This document shows, piece after piece, positions 5,600 through 5,665 of a DNA stretch of 5,665 bases (positions within the stretch are counted from its first letter, which is position 1; every line of letters starts with the position of its first letter). Below the pieces are notes generated by a model. It did no database searches. It was not told where the DNA came from and saw only the letters and a program-made list of their open reading frames with translations. Position numbers and translations under genes: made by a program. Source of the stretch: Candidatus Nanohalarchaeota archaeon (lineage in GTDB: Archaea > EX4484-52 > B79-G9); assembly GCA_003660865.1 (NCBI GenBank), contig QMVA01000106.1, forward strand, positions 1 to 5,665, read 5' to 3'.

Positions 5600-5629
5600 A
5601 TGCTTAAAATTGCTACGCAATTTTAGCAT
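5556..5629 (-). repeat. Right copy of the dispersed repeat (hairpin plus first codons)
   Basis: Direct-orientation counterpart of 117-189, with about 80% identity over the coding part and near identity in the hairpin. Here the coding part is in frame with a 251-codon gene, so this copy defines the ancestral reading frame. The two copies lie about 5.4 kb apart with unrelated genes between them, so the repeat is not simply the end of a local tandem duplication. Confidence 0.8.
5600..5629 (-). promoter_or_regulatory. Leader hairpin, 13 bp with one bulged base, abutting an ATG (right copy)
   Basis: Pairs 5600-5604 with 5629-5625 and 5606-5613 with 5624-5617, giving 13 bp, one bulged base at 5605 and a 3-nt loop (5614-5616). 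The ATG begins at 5599, directly at the stem foot on the minus strand, leaving no space for a ribosome binding site outside the helix. Stem length, bulge position and loop length are the same as in the left copy, while the base pair G5602-C5627 is inverted relative to it. Confidence 0.7.
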
Positions 5630-5632
5630 TTT

Positions 5633-5652
5633 GAAAATTTGTACCAAATTTC
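5633..5652 (-). other. Second hairpin upstream of the right leader hairpin
   Basis: AAATTTG (5635-5641) pairs with CAAATTT (5645-5651) around a 3-nt loop, and one more pair (5633 with 5652) forms if A5634 is bulged. It stands in the same place relative to the first hairpin as 190-212 in the left copy, with a different sequence. An alternative pairing of GAAAATT (5633-5639) with AATTTTC (5654-5660) competes. The AT-rich composition makes chance pairing plausible. Confidence 0.4.
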
Positions 5653-5665
5653 CAATTTTCGAAAT

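Noticed and set aside
160..5629. The two hairpins as the ends of one IS200/IS605-type or composite transposon
   Set aside because: No transposase of the HUH or TnpB type lies between them, the spacing (~5.4 kb) encloses a housekeeping gene, and the similarity extends into coding sequence on one side only.
5600..5647. N-terminal extension of the right-edge gene starting at TTG 5647, and the frame 252-64 that likewise runs through the left hairpin
   Set aside because: Both encode a similar short peptide only because the hairpin DNA is conserved. All differences within it change amino acids yet keep base pairing, and both copies have an ATG exactly at the hairpin foot.
1..5665. CRISPR arrays, tRNA or rRNA genes, insertion sequences
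   Set aside because: No regularly spaced direct repeats, cloverleaf tRNA sequence, rRNA signature or transposase reading frame was seen on either strand.

Overview
The window looks archaeal and probably comes from a DPANN-type or related uncultivated lineage. The best-supported gene is an archaeal Pelota (Dom34) ortholog at 3759-4769 (+). Next to it are a secreted cysteine-rich repeat protein and a membrane-anchored beta-rich repeat protein of the kind common in small archaeal genomes. The lineage is inferred from gene content and AT-rich intergenic DNA, not from a marker phylogeny.

Layout, left to right. (1) 1-326 is AT-rich and holds no intact gene. It contains a frameshifted fragment (53-159, minus) related to the N-terminus of the gene at the right edge, with a tandem hairpin leader directly in front of its ATG. 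(2) 327-2417 (+) encodes a 696-aa secreted protein with 36 cysteines: a long solenoid of about 35-residue helical-hairpin repeats with paired cysteines, then a C-terminal carboxypeptidase-regulatory-like beta-sandwich. (3) 2418-2558 lies between convergent genes and folds into two elaborate hairpins of similar architecture. It may be a two-way terminator or an unrecognised structured RNA. (4) 2559-3701 (-) encodes a 380-aa protein with an N-terminal membrane anchor, three tandem beta-sandwich repeats and no cysteine. (5) 3702-3758 is a short divergent promoter region with a symmetric TATA-like palindrome. (6) 3759-4769 (+) is Pelota. (7) 4844-5599 (-) encodes a 251-aa protein of unknown function, preceded by the same hairpin leader as the left-edge fragment.

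Pelota rescues stalled ribosomes. The two predicted extracellular proteins flank it without sharing its strand or an operon, so I see no evidence of one joint pathway. The most notable signal is the pair of leader hairpins at the two ends of the window. They are near-identical 13-bp stems with one bulged base, each ending exactly at an ATG. They differ by one compensatory base-pair swap plus loop changes, and the similarity continues into the first codons of a shared coding sequence. This suggests a dispersed gene family, or a repeat, with a structure-conserved 5' element. A second signal is compositional: the two middle genes have opposite third-base preferences (A/C on the minus gene, G/T on the plus gene), as expected from one strand-wide skew, while the two outer genes do not follow it.
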